From Lotus japonicus (taxonomy: Eukaryota; Streptophyta; Magnoliopsida; Fabales; Fabaceae): a stretch of DNA of 64,000 nucleotides. Under the pieces are notes generated by a model that made no database searches, was not told the DNA's origin, and worked only from the letters and a program-made list of their open reading frames with translations. Made by a program: the position numbers and the translations under genes. Each line of letters begins with the position of its first letter. Position 1 is the stretch's first letter. Shown here piece after piece: positions 10,481 through 21,959 of the stretch. Location: positions 58,550,289 to 58,614,288 of the forward strand of contig NC_080043.1 of the NCBI RefSeq assembly GCF_012489685.1, in the 5' to 3' direction.

Positions 10481-10678
10481 AAGAGTTTAATGAATATGCA
10501 CCGACAGTGTAAAATAGTTTTACACAGACATCCAATTGAATTCCGCCAAATCAGAAAATTTCTTATTCTTTTAATTAAAATTAAAGCTAAATGTAATTAT
10601 CTCTCCTATGTGGCATGCTTTGATTGGATGACTGTGTAAAACTATTTTACACTGTCAGTGCATATCCATTAAACTCTT
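10481..10678. mobile_element. 198-bp MITE with ~48-bp terminal inverted repeats
   Basis: The left end AAGAGTTTAATGAATATGC and the right end reverse-complemented (AAGAGTTTAATGGATATGC) match for about 48 bp, including AGTGTAAAATAGTTTTACAC. Flanking GAAAA occurs on both sides (10476-10480 and 10679-10683), a possible target duplication, although it is low complexity. No coding capacity. The superfamily is not certain. Confidence 0.75.
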
Positions 10679-10971
10679 GAAAAAATATGTAAAAGTCACT
10701 TAAAAGTTATTAATTATTATCGTTACTAATTGTAAAGTGAGCGAAAATTTATACATTGAAAATACTTAATTAATAAATATTTTAAACATCAAATATAAAA
10801 CTACTTATTTGTAACTAAAAATTTGAATATTAAAAATACTTTATGAAAACATAAATTATTGAATAAATTTGGAGAAACAAATCATTAAAAATTAATTGTT
10901 AAATGCAAAACTATTATACACAATATAAGTATTAAGCCTTGAAATTACTTAATGATAATTTTAGATAATGC

Positions 10972-11945
10972 TTTTTTTTCCTTTTCTTAAAAATGAAAGT
11001 AATATTATTAAATATTAACAATAACTCAAGCCTGAGTAAAAGGTTCCCATGGCTATTACAAAGTACAAAAGACTGTGCCCCCCAAATAAGCAAACAACTC
11101 CCAAATGACTTCCCCGCAAAACGGGTCTAAGCGTAATCTTAAGAATGAGCCTCATTAAAACCTTGCAAAGAAAAACCGAGTGGGAAAAAACCTAGTAAGG
11201 AAAAAGAGTACCACATCCTTAAAATAGCCAATTTTCCATCCTTGTTACAAAATCACAATCATAACACTTAACAAACTCCAAATCGTCCATCCAAAAATGC
11301 TGCTGAATTAACAGCAAAACACATCAGCAACAACAAACGCAGCAGTAAATGACATCGGACAACAAAAAAGCGGCAGCAAAACCACAACAACAACATGCAG
11401 CAGAAAATAACATACAACAACAAATAAATATAACACCAGCACCAGTAAACGACATCAACACCAAATAAGATACAACAGCAATAACAAACAACAACAGCAC
11501 AGCAAAACGACAACAACAACAATTGACCGCAACAGCAGCATACAGCACCAGCAATAACAACAACAACAACACCAGCAAATGAATTACAGCAGCAACAACA
11601 CCCACCACCAATAAAATTCAACAGCAGCAAAACTTGCATTAAAATACAAAAAACGCACACCCATGTTCCAATACCACCAAAACCTGCACTCAAACCAGAG
11701 GCTGACCATCATAAATCCACACCGGATCCAAAAGAGAGCAACCTTCCTTCGACAATGCATCCGCTTCCTCATTCCTTTCCCTTGAGATATGGCTCACCCC
11801 ACTATAAGACACTACCGTCATCAAGTAATCAATCATGTTCAGCTCATTTTTCAGCTTTCAAGGCCTTGTTTTGAGACCCTTTACCCAACCAACAACAAGG
11901 AGGGAGTCACTTTCTATTTCAACATTAAGCACAACAAATGTTGAC
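10972..11945 (-). pseudogene. 3' end of a LINE with RNase H-like domain
   Basis: On the minus strand, 11690-11940 encodes the end of a plant LINE RNase H domain: NVEIESDSLLVVGWVKGLKT, then SHISRERNEEADALSKEG, with the expected acidic 'ESDS' and the terminal 'H..R..N..AD.L.K' motif. A TGA replaces the Trp of KTRPW (near 11853). Downstream (lower coordinates) come a CAA/CAG-type triplet-rich stretch, the GTACTC...TTTTAATGAGGC tail motif and a T-run at 10972-10979 that is the poly(A) tail of the minus-strand element. The 5' part with endonuclease and reverse transcriptase is missing, as is usual for 5'-truncated LINEs. Confidence 0.7.
11285..11640. repeat. CAA/CAG/ACC triplet-rich low-complexity stretch
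   Basis: Imperfect runs of CAA, CAG and ACA fill this part of the LINE 3' region. All the long frames across it (poly-Val, poly-Cys or poly-Leu on the minus strand) are produced by the repeat and are not genes. Confidence 0.85.
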
Positions 11946-12554
11946 AAAATAAAAGAGCATATAAGATAATGTTTTAAACTAGTTAATAATTGTTTCACAT
12001 ATTTATTTAAATATAAAAATTACTATTTGACGAAAAATATTTAAACATGTTTTATGATACTTTGAAGATGTCCTTGTAATTTTTTATTGTTATAACTCTT
12101 TCATTTACTCCCAACAAGGAAAAAACTCTAAAAAGTTTATCATAAAGTTTTTTTTTTTGAAATGTCATAAAATTACATTATAAATTGTAATAATTTTGGC
12201 TTTCTAAAAAATTAATTTATCATAAAGTTACATTTTAAAATTATAATAATTTTTTCCTTTCTAAAAATAGTAATATTTTTAATTAATATGTTTATTAAAT
12301 TTCCTTAACATATTTTTTTATTTTGAAACCTTTTTCAGAAATAAATTTTAAAAAATGTATACACTACATAAAAAAAACTTATTTAGTATTAATTATTTAA
12401 TATAGTATCTCACTACAATTATCTTGTTTTCATTATTTTTCATAATTGAAAATTAATTTGTTTTAGAAAAATAAACTACAATAATTGACATGTTTTTAAT
12501 AATATATTACTATAAAAAAAAACATATAAATAACCCTATAATGTTAACTAACAA
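11946..12554. other. AT-rich promoter-side intergenic DNA of the protease gene
   Basis: Very AT-rich sequence without a gene. TATAAATA (about 12525) lies some 30 bases before the start region of the aspartic protease and could serve as its TATA box. Confidence 0.4.
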
Positions 12555-14829
12555 GTGAAAAAAAAAATCTCTCCTCTCCTCATCATAGTCTTAATATCAT
12601 CTTCTACCGAAGCCAAACTACCCTATGGCTTCACCATTGATCTAATTCACCGGGACTCACCTTTGTCCCCTTTCTACAACTCTTCAATGAACCAATCTGA
12701 GGCTCTCATAAATGCAGCTATGCGCTCAATTTCTCGAGCCAACACCATATATCTTGCCACCACTGCATATGGAATTAAATCTCAAGCCCTGCTTTTTGAA
12801 ACCCAAGGAAATTATCTCATGAAATACTCCATGGGAAACCCACCCGTAGACTCATTTGGTATTGTAGACACAGGAAGTGAGCTTATTTGGATGCAATGTG
12901 AGCCCTGTGAAGATTGTTTTTACCAGAACCCCCAAATCTTTGATCCAATGAAATCTTCCACTTACCAAAAGGTTTCTTGTCATACGAATACTTGTGACTT
13001 GGTCCATGTACATGCTTGTGGAGCTTCAGACGTGTGCAAGTATGAGATCACTTACGGGGACGGTTCCATGACTTCAGGTGAGTTGGGTAGTGATACAATT
13101 TCTTTTGGTTCATTACGACATGTGGTTATTCCAAATATTGTGTTCGGGTGTGGACATGTCAACACTGGGATATTCAGACCAGCAAGCACAGGAATAGTTG
13201 GTCTTGGACAAGGACCTTTGTCGTTGGTTTCGCGACTAGGTGATCTAGATGATCACAAATTCTCATATTGTTTGGTTCCTCGGTATTCAGAAATTGATAG
13301 TAAACTCAAGTTTGGGTGGGAAGCAAATATATCTGCAAGTAGAATTGTTACAGCCCCTTTGGTGGACAAATATCCATACTCTTTTTACCATCTTCGTCTT
13401 TTCAAAATTTACATTGGCAGAAAAGTAGTGCGACCTCCAGCGACTTCAGGTAATAGTTAATGGGAAAAGTAATTCATAACTTTTATGTGAATCTTTATTT
13501 GCAATTGAACTACCCACTTTTTTCCCGTTTAACTTTTTTAAAAGTCCATGAGATACATTCAAAAATATCATTAAGAATTGTAGGTCAACTCTCATCTCTA
13601 ACTTCATCTATAATTTCATTTTCATTGTCAGATCTAAACTAGAGTAAAGAATGAAGGCTGTGTTAGGCCTTCGATAGCCAACATAAATTGGTTGATTTAT
13701 TTAATATGTATCAGCATCCACTTAGTTTAGATATTGTAAATTGTAGGTCAATTCTCATCCCTAACTTATTGTTGTCATCTCATCACTAAGCCGACTTTTG
13801 AAAAGAGTTAAGAGAGCTCAAATTATAAATATATAGTATCAAAATCTATCGCAAGTCTGTTATTGGACCTCTCACCCTCGTAAATATTCTACACTTTAGA
13901 TATAGAGCCCCGAACATGAGTGTGTGGTAGAAAGAAATTAACTCTACCAAGGAAAATTCTCACATAAACTTCTAATTCAAAAACTAAAAAACTTGGCGAG
14001 TAAGTGCTCAATTTTAGCATGGTATCATAATCAATTTGAAAACAGACCATTAGAACTGCTATCATTGTGTTAAGGTCTTATATTGACAAAAAATATTATC
14101 ACATAAGCCCCCAACCCCGGTAAATGATAGAATATCTTTTTTTTTAATCTAAAGTGAGGCTTGAGCTATAATGAAATATTATGCCCCCATTTAGTGTCAT
14201 GTTTTGTGTCACTAATCAAATTGTGTCATGTGATTTAAAAAATCACTCATGTAATGTTGTAATTTCATATTCATACCTACATGACACAATTTCATTGGTG
14301 AGACATGAAAAGGAAAGGAAACCAAATAGGAACAAAGAATATTGGTGCACTTAAGCTCGAATTCTATACCATTTTCATAATTTATGTTATTCTCTCTTTG
14401 ATAATGTATTTGTATAATTGTTCTCTTATTAAGTAGCATGATTTTACAGATATTATAATAGATGTTGGGGCTACGTTGACTTTTCTTGAGACAAGTTTGT
14501 ATGAGAGTGTTGAAGCTGCCGTGATTGAGGCTAACAGTGATGGTCCGAAACCTATAAATAATCCACCGACGCCGCTTAGGTTGTGTTATCTTGATGGCAC
14601 AATTAAGTTCGTCCCAAAATTTATATTCATTTTTTTCAGGGCTAACAAAGGGTTGCGGTTAAATGTATTTAATGTATTTCAAAAGATCAACAATTTGATT
14701 TGCCTTATGATGGCCCCTAAAGAAGGGTACTCCATCTTTGGCAACATAGCACAAGTCGACTTCAAGGTATTGTATGACCTACAAGCAAAAACAGTTTCTT
14801 TTGCATCTGCAGATTGTAGCAAGAAGTAG
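12555..14829 (+). CDS. CDR1-like aspartic protease (A1 family), start codon and second active site altered
   Basis: This is a secreted pepsin-type (nepenthesin/CDR1 class) protease. Exon 1 is 12555-13449 and exon 2 is 14450-14829. The 1000-bp intron begins GTAATA and ends TTTTACAG at phase 1, and joining gives a continuous 424-residue frame. Residues 1-20 form a signal peptide. The propeptide has the family motif GFTIDLIHRDSP. The first active site is D105-TGSE, then comes the plant Cys-rich insert (CEPCEDC...C...C...C) and the flap YGDGS near 167. The second active site reads I-I-I-D303-V-G-A-T instead of D-[ST]-G-T, followed by LTFL. The C-terminal part (GNIAQVDFKVLYDLQAKTVSFASADC) is normal. 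The first codon is GTG, not ATG; the next in-frame ATG is residue 45, which would remove the signal peptide. So it is either a recent pseudogene or starts at a non-AUG codon. Shorter, unspliced calls are possible but leave exon 2 unexplained. Confidence 0.75.
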
Positions 14830-14866
14830 CATGAAAGCCTCTTTCTTCTCTACAATTGACTTGTTC

Positions 14867-14869
<3 letters not shown>

Positions 14870-14918
<49 letters not shown>
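14870..14918. repeat. (TA)n microsatellite
   Basis: About 24 uninterrupted TA units lie 40 bp after the stop codon of the protease gene, in its probable 3' untranslated region. Confidence 0.95.
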
Positions 14919-16429
14919 TAGATAAAAAAATTATGAATAAAAGTTCTCATTTTTATGAATTTTTTCCTTGCTTTTAAAAAAATACACATTTTAGATAAAA
15001 ATGATGATTTTTGGTATGTTAATGACTTCATGATCAAATGAGATGATTTTTTTCCTAACTACCTGCACGAGAAATATTTTAAAAAGAAAATAGTGATCAT
15101 TACTACTATAGAAAGCACATGTTATTGTGGTTTTGTGTCAATAGTTAGTGCAACCTCATGGCAGTAGCAACGATGGTGGAACCGTTGTATTGTGATGTAT
15201 AATGTTGGAGCTATTACTACGAGAACACACAAATCATAATATTATATCTCATAGTTATAGTTATGTCGTAAGCACTAATGTAATAGGTTTGTAGGTTTGC
15301 TTATAACAATTGTTTTATAGCAGAAATGCTTCTTGGCTCCAAACGAATGCTACGAAATTATATTAGGCAATAAATTATTTACTCCTACCCACCCATGAAT
15401 GGTTATATGGCCTCACTTTACTTGGAGGCTGATTTTTTTATTGGTTCCATAAGCTTTTTACAAAATTCGTTTCGGTCCAGATAGCGATGCTGATAATTCA
15501 ATGGTTCGACACAGAACAACAATATTAGCTCCCTTTTTTTTGCTCTTCTTCTATACATCAGAGGTAGTTAGGTCCATACTTTTTGTTCTTCTTCTACAAC
15601 GATTTTATTTATATACGTTGTATTAGGTTATGATTTGTTTTATCATTTTTCTTCTTTATGGGCATCTCCCAGCCTATAAAACAATTTTAAAAAATAAATT
15701 TCAATCAAATTTTTATAGCTAAGCAATTTAAAAGGATGAAAATATAAAAATAATTAATCTAAAAAATTAGAATTTTGTTTAATCTCTTTCTAATTGTGTT
15801 TAGTTAATAGAAATATTTTGTCTCTCTCTCCACTAAAAAAACCCATCTCTCCCAAAACAAAAAATCAGCATCATTTTTTTGATTTTAAGCTAGATTTCTT
15901 AATTTTTATAGTTTTTTCAAATAAATACCTACTAAATTAAAAGGGATTCGAGCGAAATTTGAGTGCTAATAATTTTTTTTCGAAAAAGAGAAATATTATA
16001 GATACAACCATGAGAGAAAGCTTCTTATGGAAATATGAGAGTTTACAGTCCAAGAAGGACTCTACTTACCGCGAAATAAAACAAAATAGAAACAAAAAAG
16101 CAGCCAAGATACAATAGAAAGACAACAACAAGCTACACTACACTACTAGAGGAATGCTCAATATACACGTCCCCAAAAATGAGAAATAAATAAATAATAC
16201 TCACTTGAGTACAACACAAGAAATTTTAGACAAAAAATAAAAAGAGGAATGCTCAAGATATTAGCTTATAATGTTTCGGATGAGTAAATATTGCAAGGAA
16301 TCACCCAACAAATGATTAGGAAAAAAATTAAGATAATGCAATAACAATGAAATAAAAATGAAACAAAGAATGTCATCACAACTACTCACCATCCATCGAT
16401 CACCACTAAAATGATAAAAAAAAAATGGT
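14919..16429. other. Intergenic DNA, no gene seen
   Basis: AT-rich, with many short frames but none with recognisable protein. The part near 16300-16430 is probably the 3' untranslated region of the AG-peptide gene on the minus strand. Confidence 0.5.
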
Positions 16430-16648
16430 CTAATGGGAGGGAATGGAAAGGAGAGAGAGAAGCAGAGAGGAGCAAACAAATGCTGGAGAATAAGTCACAA
16501 AAAATGCAGCTCCGGCATCCATTGTGGCGGGTGCTGGGGCTGGCATGGCTTCAGTGAACTCGCCATCTTGTGCCATGGCTTCAGTAGCCAGTACAAGCCC
16601 CACAACAAACATCATCAGCAACATTGCTCTACCCTTAGTGGATGCCAT
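16430..16648 (-). CDS. Arabinogalactan peptide (GPI-anchored AGP), 72 aa
   Basis: This is a small cell-surface proteoglycan backbone. ATG is at 16646-16648. Residues 1-26 (MASTKGRAMLLMMFVVGLVLATEAMA... with a cut after A-M-A) are a signal peptide. The short mature part QDGEFTEAMPAPAPATMDAGAAF holds the Ala-Pro repeats that are hydroxylated and glycosylated in AG peptides. The last ~20 residues (AFVCSSLLLSLLSIPS) are hydrophobic, as required for GPI-anchor addition at the cell surface. Length and order fit the AG-peptide class (usually 60-75 aa precursors). A single exon is enough. A TATA box (TATAAA, 16757-16762 on the minus strand) stands 109 bp before the ATG. Family calls for such short proteins rest on composition, so confidence is moderate to good. 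Confidence 0.75.
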   Translation of the reverse strand: MASTKGRAMLLMMFVVGLVLATEAMAQDGEFTEAMPAPAPATMDAGAAFFVTYSPAFVCSSLLLSLLSIPSH

Positions 16649-16756
16649 TTTTCACACAAACAGATGTATGCAACTATATTAATAATTGCTTGAAGAACTC
16701 TGAGGTTGCTAAATGCAAAGTTTCTTGTGATGTTGAAGAGCAGGAATGGTCACCAA

Positions 16757-16762
16757 TTTATA
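16757..16762 (-). promoter_or_regulatory. TATA box of the AG-peptide gene
   Basis: CCTATAAATTGG on the minus strand, 109 bp upstream of the ATG; position and context fit a plant core promoter. Confidence 0.55.
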
Positions 16763-16920
16763 GGCTCCACTTTATTGTTGTAAACAACTAAGAATTGTTG
16801 TCACTCTTTTAGGGCTCGTCTGGTATGGTTTATGTATATGACCTGATTATATTAGGCCTGATAGGATAAGACCTGATAAAATTTTAATACTCCACAATGT
16901 TTGGTCATACACTGTATAAT

Positions 16921-17190
16921 TTGGTGGCGACAGTGGTGGTGGTGGTAGTAGTGGTATTGGAAGGTGATGATGGTGGCGGTGGCGGTGGTAGCAACGATGG
17001 TGGCAGTGGTGGAGGGTGGTGGCGACAGTGGTGGTGGAGGGTGGTGGTGGCGGACTAGCGGTGGTGGTAGTAGCAAAAACAATGACGATATCAACAATGG
17101 TGGCAGCGGCGGTAGAGTTGACGGTGACAACGGTGGTGGTCGAGGGTGGTGGCGGTGGCGGTGGTGGAAGGTGGTGGTAGTGGCGATTGA
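16921..17190. repeat. GGT/GGC-rich microsatellite
   Basis: Imperfect GGTGGT/GGCGGT units, strongly strand-asymmetric for G, fill the middle of the MITE. The frames across it read as poly-Gly/Val/Trp and are not genes. Confidence 0.9.
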
Positions 17191-17250
17191 TTAAATATAT
17201 TCAAGTAGTTTATACATCACACTCTTATCATGTCGTATCCATCATCTATA

Positions 17251-17559
17251 GGGTGGATTAAATAATCCATCATTTTAATGTATAAGAGAAGATTGACGTA
17301 TAAGCTTATACAATACAATGTAAGCACTAAATAATGGATAAGTGCATAATGTATTGTATAAGCTTATAACATCATGTCTAATACGGCTTATCATGTCTTA
17401 TTCATCTAGGGTGGATTAAATAATCGATCATTTAAATGTATAAGAGGAGATTAATGTATAAGCTTATACAATACAATGTGAGCACCAAACAATGGATAAG
17501 TTCATAATGTATTGTATAAGCTTATACTATCATGCCTAATACGGCGTACCAAACTCGCC
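17251..17559. repeat. 158-bp tandem duplication inside the MITE
   Basis: Units start GGGTGGATTAAATAATC at 17251 and 17409. Both contain GTATAAGCTTATAC-type palindromes and end with TAATACGGC. The second unit forms the right end of the MITE, so one element end has been duplicated. Confidence 0.85.
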
Positions 17560-17738
17560 TTAAATCATTTTGTCTGTACTCTGTACAGATGTTTTTTTCA
17601 CTTAAACATACAAATTGGGATTAATTTAAACGTTAAGATGATAACGTCTTTGTTCTTTAATGGTTGGAGTTGGACTTGTGCACGAAAGATACAGCTCATC
17701 TTTAGTGTCTCCTCTTTTCTTTTTCATTTGTTTGTTTC

Positions 17739-18039
17739 TGGACTGGGCGAGGGGTGCTGGCCTAAGGCAAGGAGTGCATCAAGGACTTGGGCCTTTGTCC
17801 CAGAGGCCCAACCGGCCCATTAGGATGATTTAGAGGCGCTAGGCTAAACTCCCCCAACTATAAATAGGGGAGGAGTACCAATTGTAAATGACTCTTGGCT
17901 CATTTGAGAAATAACAAGCTAGAAATTCAGTTATTCTCTCTCTCTTAGCGGTTACGCTCTCATTCTCTCTATAGGAATCTCACATCACGTTCCTTGCACC
18001 TTAGGTACTATACCTCATCTCAATGTTCATGATGGAACA
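17739..18039 (+). repeat. 5' LTR of element A (301 bp)
   Basis: TG...CA limits are set by the flanking GTTTC. The TATA box is TATAAAT at 17859-17865; the transcribed part has CTCTCTCTTAGCGGTTACGC. By eye it differs from the 3' LTR at about ten positions and lacks a 22-bp ACCCTAGGGTCCCTCGCCCA-type segment present there. Confidence 0.9.
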
Positions 18040-18059
18040 TTTGGCGCCGTCTGTGGGGA
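18040..18059 (+). promoter_or_regulatory. Primer-binding site of element A
   Basis: TTTGGCGCCGTCTGTGGGGA lies directly after the 5' LTR, the required position for the minus-strand primer; the TGGCGCCG core is common in plant Ty3/gypsy elements. Confidence 0.8.
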
Positions 18060-18184
18060 ACGGCAGATTTTGATTCCCGGACTACGTGGATTGCAATTGA
18101 ATTTGGAGAATTCTGATTCTCTGTGTGAATTTATTCAGTTTTCAGTTTTTTACTTGAAGTTCTTCGGTTCACCAATCAGGACCG

Positions 18185-20381
18185 ATGGAAACACGTCGTC
18201 GACGACGCGACGAAGATCAGGAACGGCGGCGCGGTTCGCCTCCACGTCGCGTGAGAGGCAGGCCGCGACGTGAGCAAGTTCGCCGTGAAGAAACCGATCA
18301 GTTAACTCCTCCTCCACCTCCTTCTCCAACGCCTTTGTTACCTTCTCCGCCGACTTCACCGGAGCAGCAGAGATCACCAGCGCACTCACCCGGAGCTTCG
18401 GGAGAGGAGAATACGGCACCTCAGGCACCGATTTCTGGCCAAGACTGGAGGCGTTTGATCCGTAGTGATTGATGATATACGACAGCGGAACAATTACTTG
18501 CATGAACAACTAGAGTATTATCGTTTCGAATCGTTCTCAGCGGCAGTAAGGGAGGTTGCCATACCAGATAACATGAAGAATATTGTCCTTGAGAAATACA
18601 GCGGGAAAGCTGATCCCAAAGAGTACCTGCTATATTTCAACACAAAAATGGTGATCAGTGCCGCTTCCGACGCTGTGAAGTGCAGGATGTTCCCAGCTAC
18701 GTTCAAAGGCACAGCCATGGCGTAGTTTACCACGCTACCCCGAGGATCCATCACTAATTTCCGTGACTTCTCATCAAAATTCCTCGTCCAGTTTTCCGCC
18801 AGTAAAACCAAGCAGGTGACAATTGAGGATCTCTACAATGTCCGCCAATCTGAGGGTGAGACTCTGAAGCAGTATGTAAAACGATTCAGCGCAGCATCAG
18901 TCAAAATTGAGGAGTCAGAGCCGCACGCCTGTGCGCGGGCTTTCAAGAACGGGTTGCAGCCGGGGAAGCTGAACAGCAAGTTGAGTCGCAAGCCGGCTCG
19001 GTCCATGGCGGAGATCCGGACGCGAACAAACACCTAAATCCTGGACGAGGAAGATGATGCTTTCAAGCGAAGGCGCGCGAAAAAGGAGAAAGACGGCGAA
19101 CCAGGGGACGCTTCGCCGGAAGAAAAGCGGAATAAGGAGAGGGGAGAGGGCAGCAGAAAGCGGGAAAGGAAGGTGAGGACAGGAGAAAAGGCTGTGAAGG
19201 AGCCGTTGTACCCCAAGAGGGAAAATTTTGAGCGTCGCAGACCGTGGCATCAAGCTGATCCTCGCCGGCAAGAGGAGTCAAGTAAGAGTCTTAATGCACA
19301 CCTAACGGAGTTGCTTCGGGAGGTCAAAGCAACTCACGCGGTTGAGGAAGGAGAGAAAGAGGCCGATCCGCCCCGAGTGACGTTGGATAAAACAAAGTGG
19401 TGCGAGTACCACCGCTCGGCAGACCACGACACAGGAGATTGTTTTGCCCTGAAGAACGAGATTGAGAGGCTCATTCGAGCGGGACGATCGCAGATGAACG
19501 ATCGTGGCGATATGTGGAATGGAGAGCGGCAGCAAGGGAATCGGTATAAAGGGGGCCGTCAGCAGGATGACCGCAGGCGGGACTACCGCCGACGCATGCC
19601 AACCGTTGACAAGAAGGAAACACTGGCAACAAGGAAGAAGGGGGCGAAGGAAACCTTTAATAAAGACATTGAGCCGCCAGTTGGGACAATAAACACAATC
19701 GCGGGTGGCTTTGGCGGGGGCGGGAATACAGCGTTGGCGAGGCGAAGGCACGTGAGAGCAGTGACATCAGTGCAACAGTACGAAACTTCATTCGGTTTCC
19801 AGCATCCAGATATTGGGATATCGTCGGCAGATTTCGAAAGAATCAGGACACACAAAGACGATCATGTGGTTGTGATGATAAGGATCAACAGTTTTAACGT
19901 GCGGCGAGTTCTTTTGGACCAAGAGAGCTCCGCTGACATCATCTATGGGGATGCTTTTGATCAATTAGGATTGACGGACAAAGATCTAATGCCCTATACA
20001 GGAACGTTGGTAGGCTTATCGGACGAGCAAGTCTGGGTGCGCAGATATGTAGATCTGGACACAGTCTTTGGTATCGACGATAACGCCAAGCTACTCCGTG
20101 TAAGGTATCTTGTATTGCAGGTTGTGGCATCCTACAACGTCATCATTGGAAGGAACACAATCAATTGCCTCTGCGCAGTAATTTCGATGGCACACCTGAC
20201 GGTGAAATATCCGCTGATAAGCGGAAAAGTGGGAAAGATTGTAGTTGATCAAAGGAGGGCGAGAGAATGTTACAACAATTGTCTCAGCCTGTATGGAAAG
20301 AAAGGAGCTGGCGAGGGACACAGGTGTCATGAGGTTGAGGTCATCCAAGGTAATCAGGGCAGGCCAGGGGGATCGAAGTAG
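18185..20381 (+). pseudogene. gag-protease of Tat-like element A (broken)
   Basis: ATG at 18185 opens an Arg/Pro-rich N-terminus. A frameshift lies near 18465. The gag core follows (YSGKADPKEYLLYFNTKM, ETLKQYVKRFSAASVKIEE, CARAFKNGLQPGKLN). A TAG at about 18723 replaces the Trp of AMAWF, and a TAA at 19035-19037 replaces a Tyr codon (compare the intact copy ending at 62282). A basic region and a zinc-binding-like WCEYH...H...GDC segment come next. The protease site reads VLLDQESSADIIYGDAF; the usual form is DQGSSAD, so the catalytic D-[ST]-G region carries Gly to Glu. The frame ends at 20381. The encoded polyprotein cannot be made whole. Confidence 0.85.
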
Positions 20382-20536
20382 GAGGTTGACAGGAAGATAG
20401 CAAGATCAAGGAGCAATGCAGGACGGGTCGGGGTAGATGGCAGAACGGGTAAGGAAGGACAGTTCATGGACGCTCATGCAGAGAAGCGTTGGGCAAATGT
20501 GATCGCAGACTTAGAAGCATATAAATTTAGCAGGGG

Positions 20537-21150
20537 GTGTTGGCGATCGAGCCCAGGCTTACGGTTAATCAGGAGAGACGCTTGGAGAAGCTGGTAGAGG
20601 ACAACTTTGACCTCTTCAGCTGGAGCTCAAAAGACCCAGAATTCTGGGAACTGCCGATGTTTGGGAAACTGAATCTCTTGAGTTCAAGGCGAGAGGAGGA
20701 GAAGGGAAAGGGAACTGCGATTCAAGAAATGGGCCAGCGGATCGTCCAGCAAGGTAGGGGCGAGAAAAGAGATGATAAGGCGCGCGAGTGGTCTAAGGAC
20801 AGAAAGAAGGCGAGGAGAGGGAAACTAGTGAGTCGTTTCCCGGGTAAAGCAAAAAGAGAATCAAAATATTGGAAGCCTGTAGGTTCGGTAGTTTTTAAGC
20901 CAGGGACGTCCAAGTACGACAGGCAGAAAGGCAAAATGGGAGAAGTTCCTCATCACCACGGGGCAGGCAAGGAAGGAAGCCAGCCCAGAAGTAATGATGA
21001 ATGGCTAGCGAGCACGACTGGCTCGAAAGAGGTGGTGATGGGGATGATACTTTGACCCGAGGAGTGGGGAGCAGAAGCGTGTGGAAAGCGGAGCCGAGGA
21101 CGCGGCAAAGGAGGCAGGAACGGGAACACAGCAACAAAACAAAAAACTTA
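20537..21150 (+). pseudogene. Trace of pol N-terminus joined to post-integrase tail
   Basis: LEKLVEDNFDLFSWSSKD (about 20575-20635) resembles the segment before reverse transcriptase in plant gypsy pol ('...LF.WS..D'). It then runs into a basic, purine-rich tail that resembles 1-450. All RT, RNase H and integrase motifs are missing, so the join near 20640 marks a large internal deletion. Confidence 0.55.
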
Positions 21151-21283
21151 GGACCAAAAATAAAGATGCATTCTTTTTCTCCGCCACAGAAGTTTTTTAA
21201 TGAGGCATCCCTCCCATGTAAAATTTTTACAAATCAAATACAAAAGGATATTCTCAAGTAATACTCCTAGCTGGACTACAATA

Positions 21284-21530
21284 TGACGGTCGCTCGGTGG
21301 CAAAAATTCTCCGAAGGTGGCGATCCCAACACGACCTTGATCTTTGGGGATCACTCCGGGAAAGTCCGACGCGAACCGCTGCTACCCGGATAGCAACTCA
21401 ACTAATATGTCACGTTCGCCCGGTGGGAAAAATTCCCTGAAGGTGGCAATCCCAACACGACCTTGATGTCTGGGGATTGCTCCAGAAATTCTGGCGCGAA
21501 TCGCTGACCTCTCGTTGGCGATGTGTGCGG
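21284..21530 (+). repeat. Two-copy 126-bp tandem repeat in element A
   Basis: Copies start at 21284 and 21410. They are the same family as at 597-846, with ACCTTGATGTCTGGGGAT and TCCCAACACGACC blocks. Confidence 0.75.
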
Positions 21531-21959
21531 GAAAGCTCTGTGTCCAAGGGCAAGCAGTTTATCCCCAAAAGTCTCCCCGAAATATGGGCCAACGAGACCT
21601 CCCCGAAATATGGGCGAGAACAAAAACTAGGCATAAGTCTGGGTAAACCTATATGGTCATTGGGCCCCTAGCACTGTAAGCCCTCGCCGGGATAAAACCG
21701 GTGAGGCCGCACCTGCTCTTACGGGAAATATTGGTGCGAGGAGAAAGCCTCAGCCGAAGGCTGAGCTAAAGTCCTAGTTTCACTAGCACACATTCAAAAT
21801 CGCTACACGAGCACAAAATGCAAAGCCCGAAGGGCACGAGGGCTTGAACGAGGAAAGAAATAAACAAACGAAATCGCAGCAAATTTTCATTAAATAACGT
21901 CGAACGATATTGATTACAGAAAGAAAAAAAGGAAGGTAAGAAAAATCAATACAAAATAT

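Larger units (their letters stand above)
16812..17559. mobile_element. 748-bp Tourist-like MITE with TTA target duplication
   Basis: The left end is GGGCTCGTCTGGTATGG and the right end reverse-complemented is GGCGAGTTTGGTACGCC. TTA directly flanks both sides (16809-16811, 17560-17562), as in PIF/Harbinger-type elements. Inside are a GGT-rich microsatellite (16921-17190) and a 158-bp tandem duplication. No transposase is encoded; the glycine-rich frames come from the GGT repeat. Confidence 0.75.

Noticed and set aside
11268..11693. Val/Cys/Leu-rich ORF that looks like a membrane protein
   Set aside because: It is produced by CAA/CAG triplet repeats in a LINE 3' end; the same tract gives poly-Leu in another frame.
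16964..17194. Glycine/tryptophan-rich ORF
   Set aside because: It is a translation of the GGT microsatellite inside a MITE; no signal peptide or family signature.
20537..21055. 172-codon ORF considered as a new protein
   Set aside because: It is a fusion created by the pol deletion: a short pol N-terminal trace joined to the purine-rich tail.
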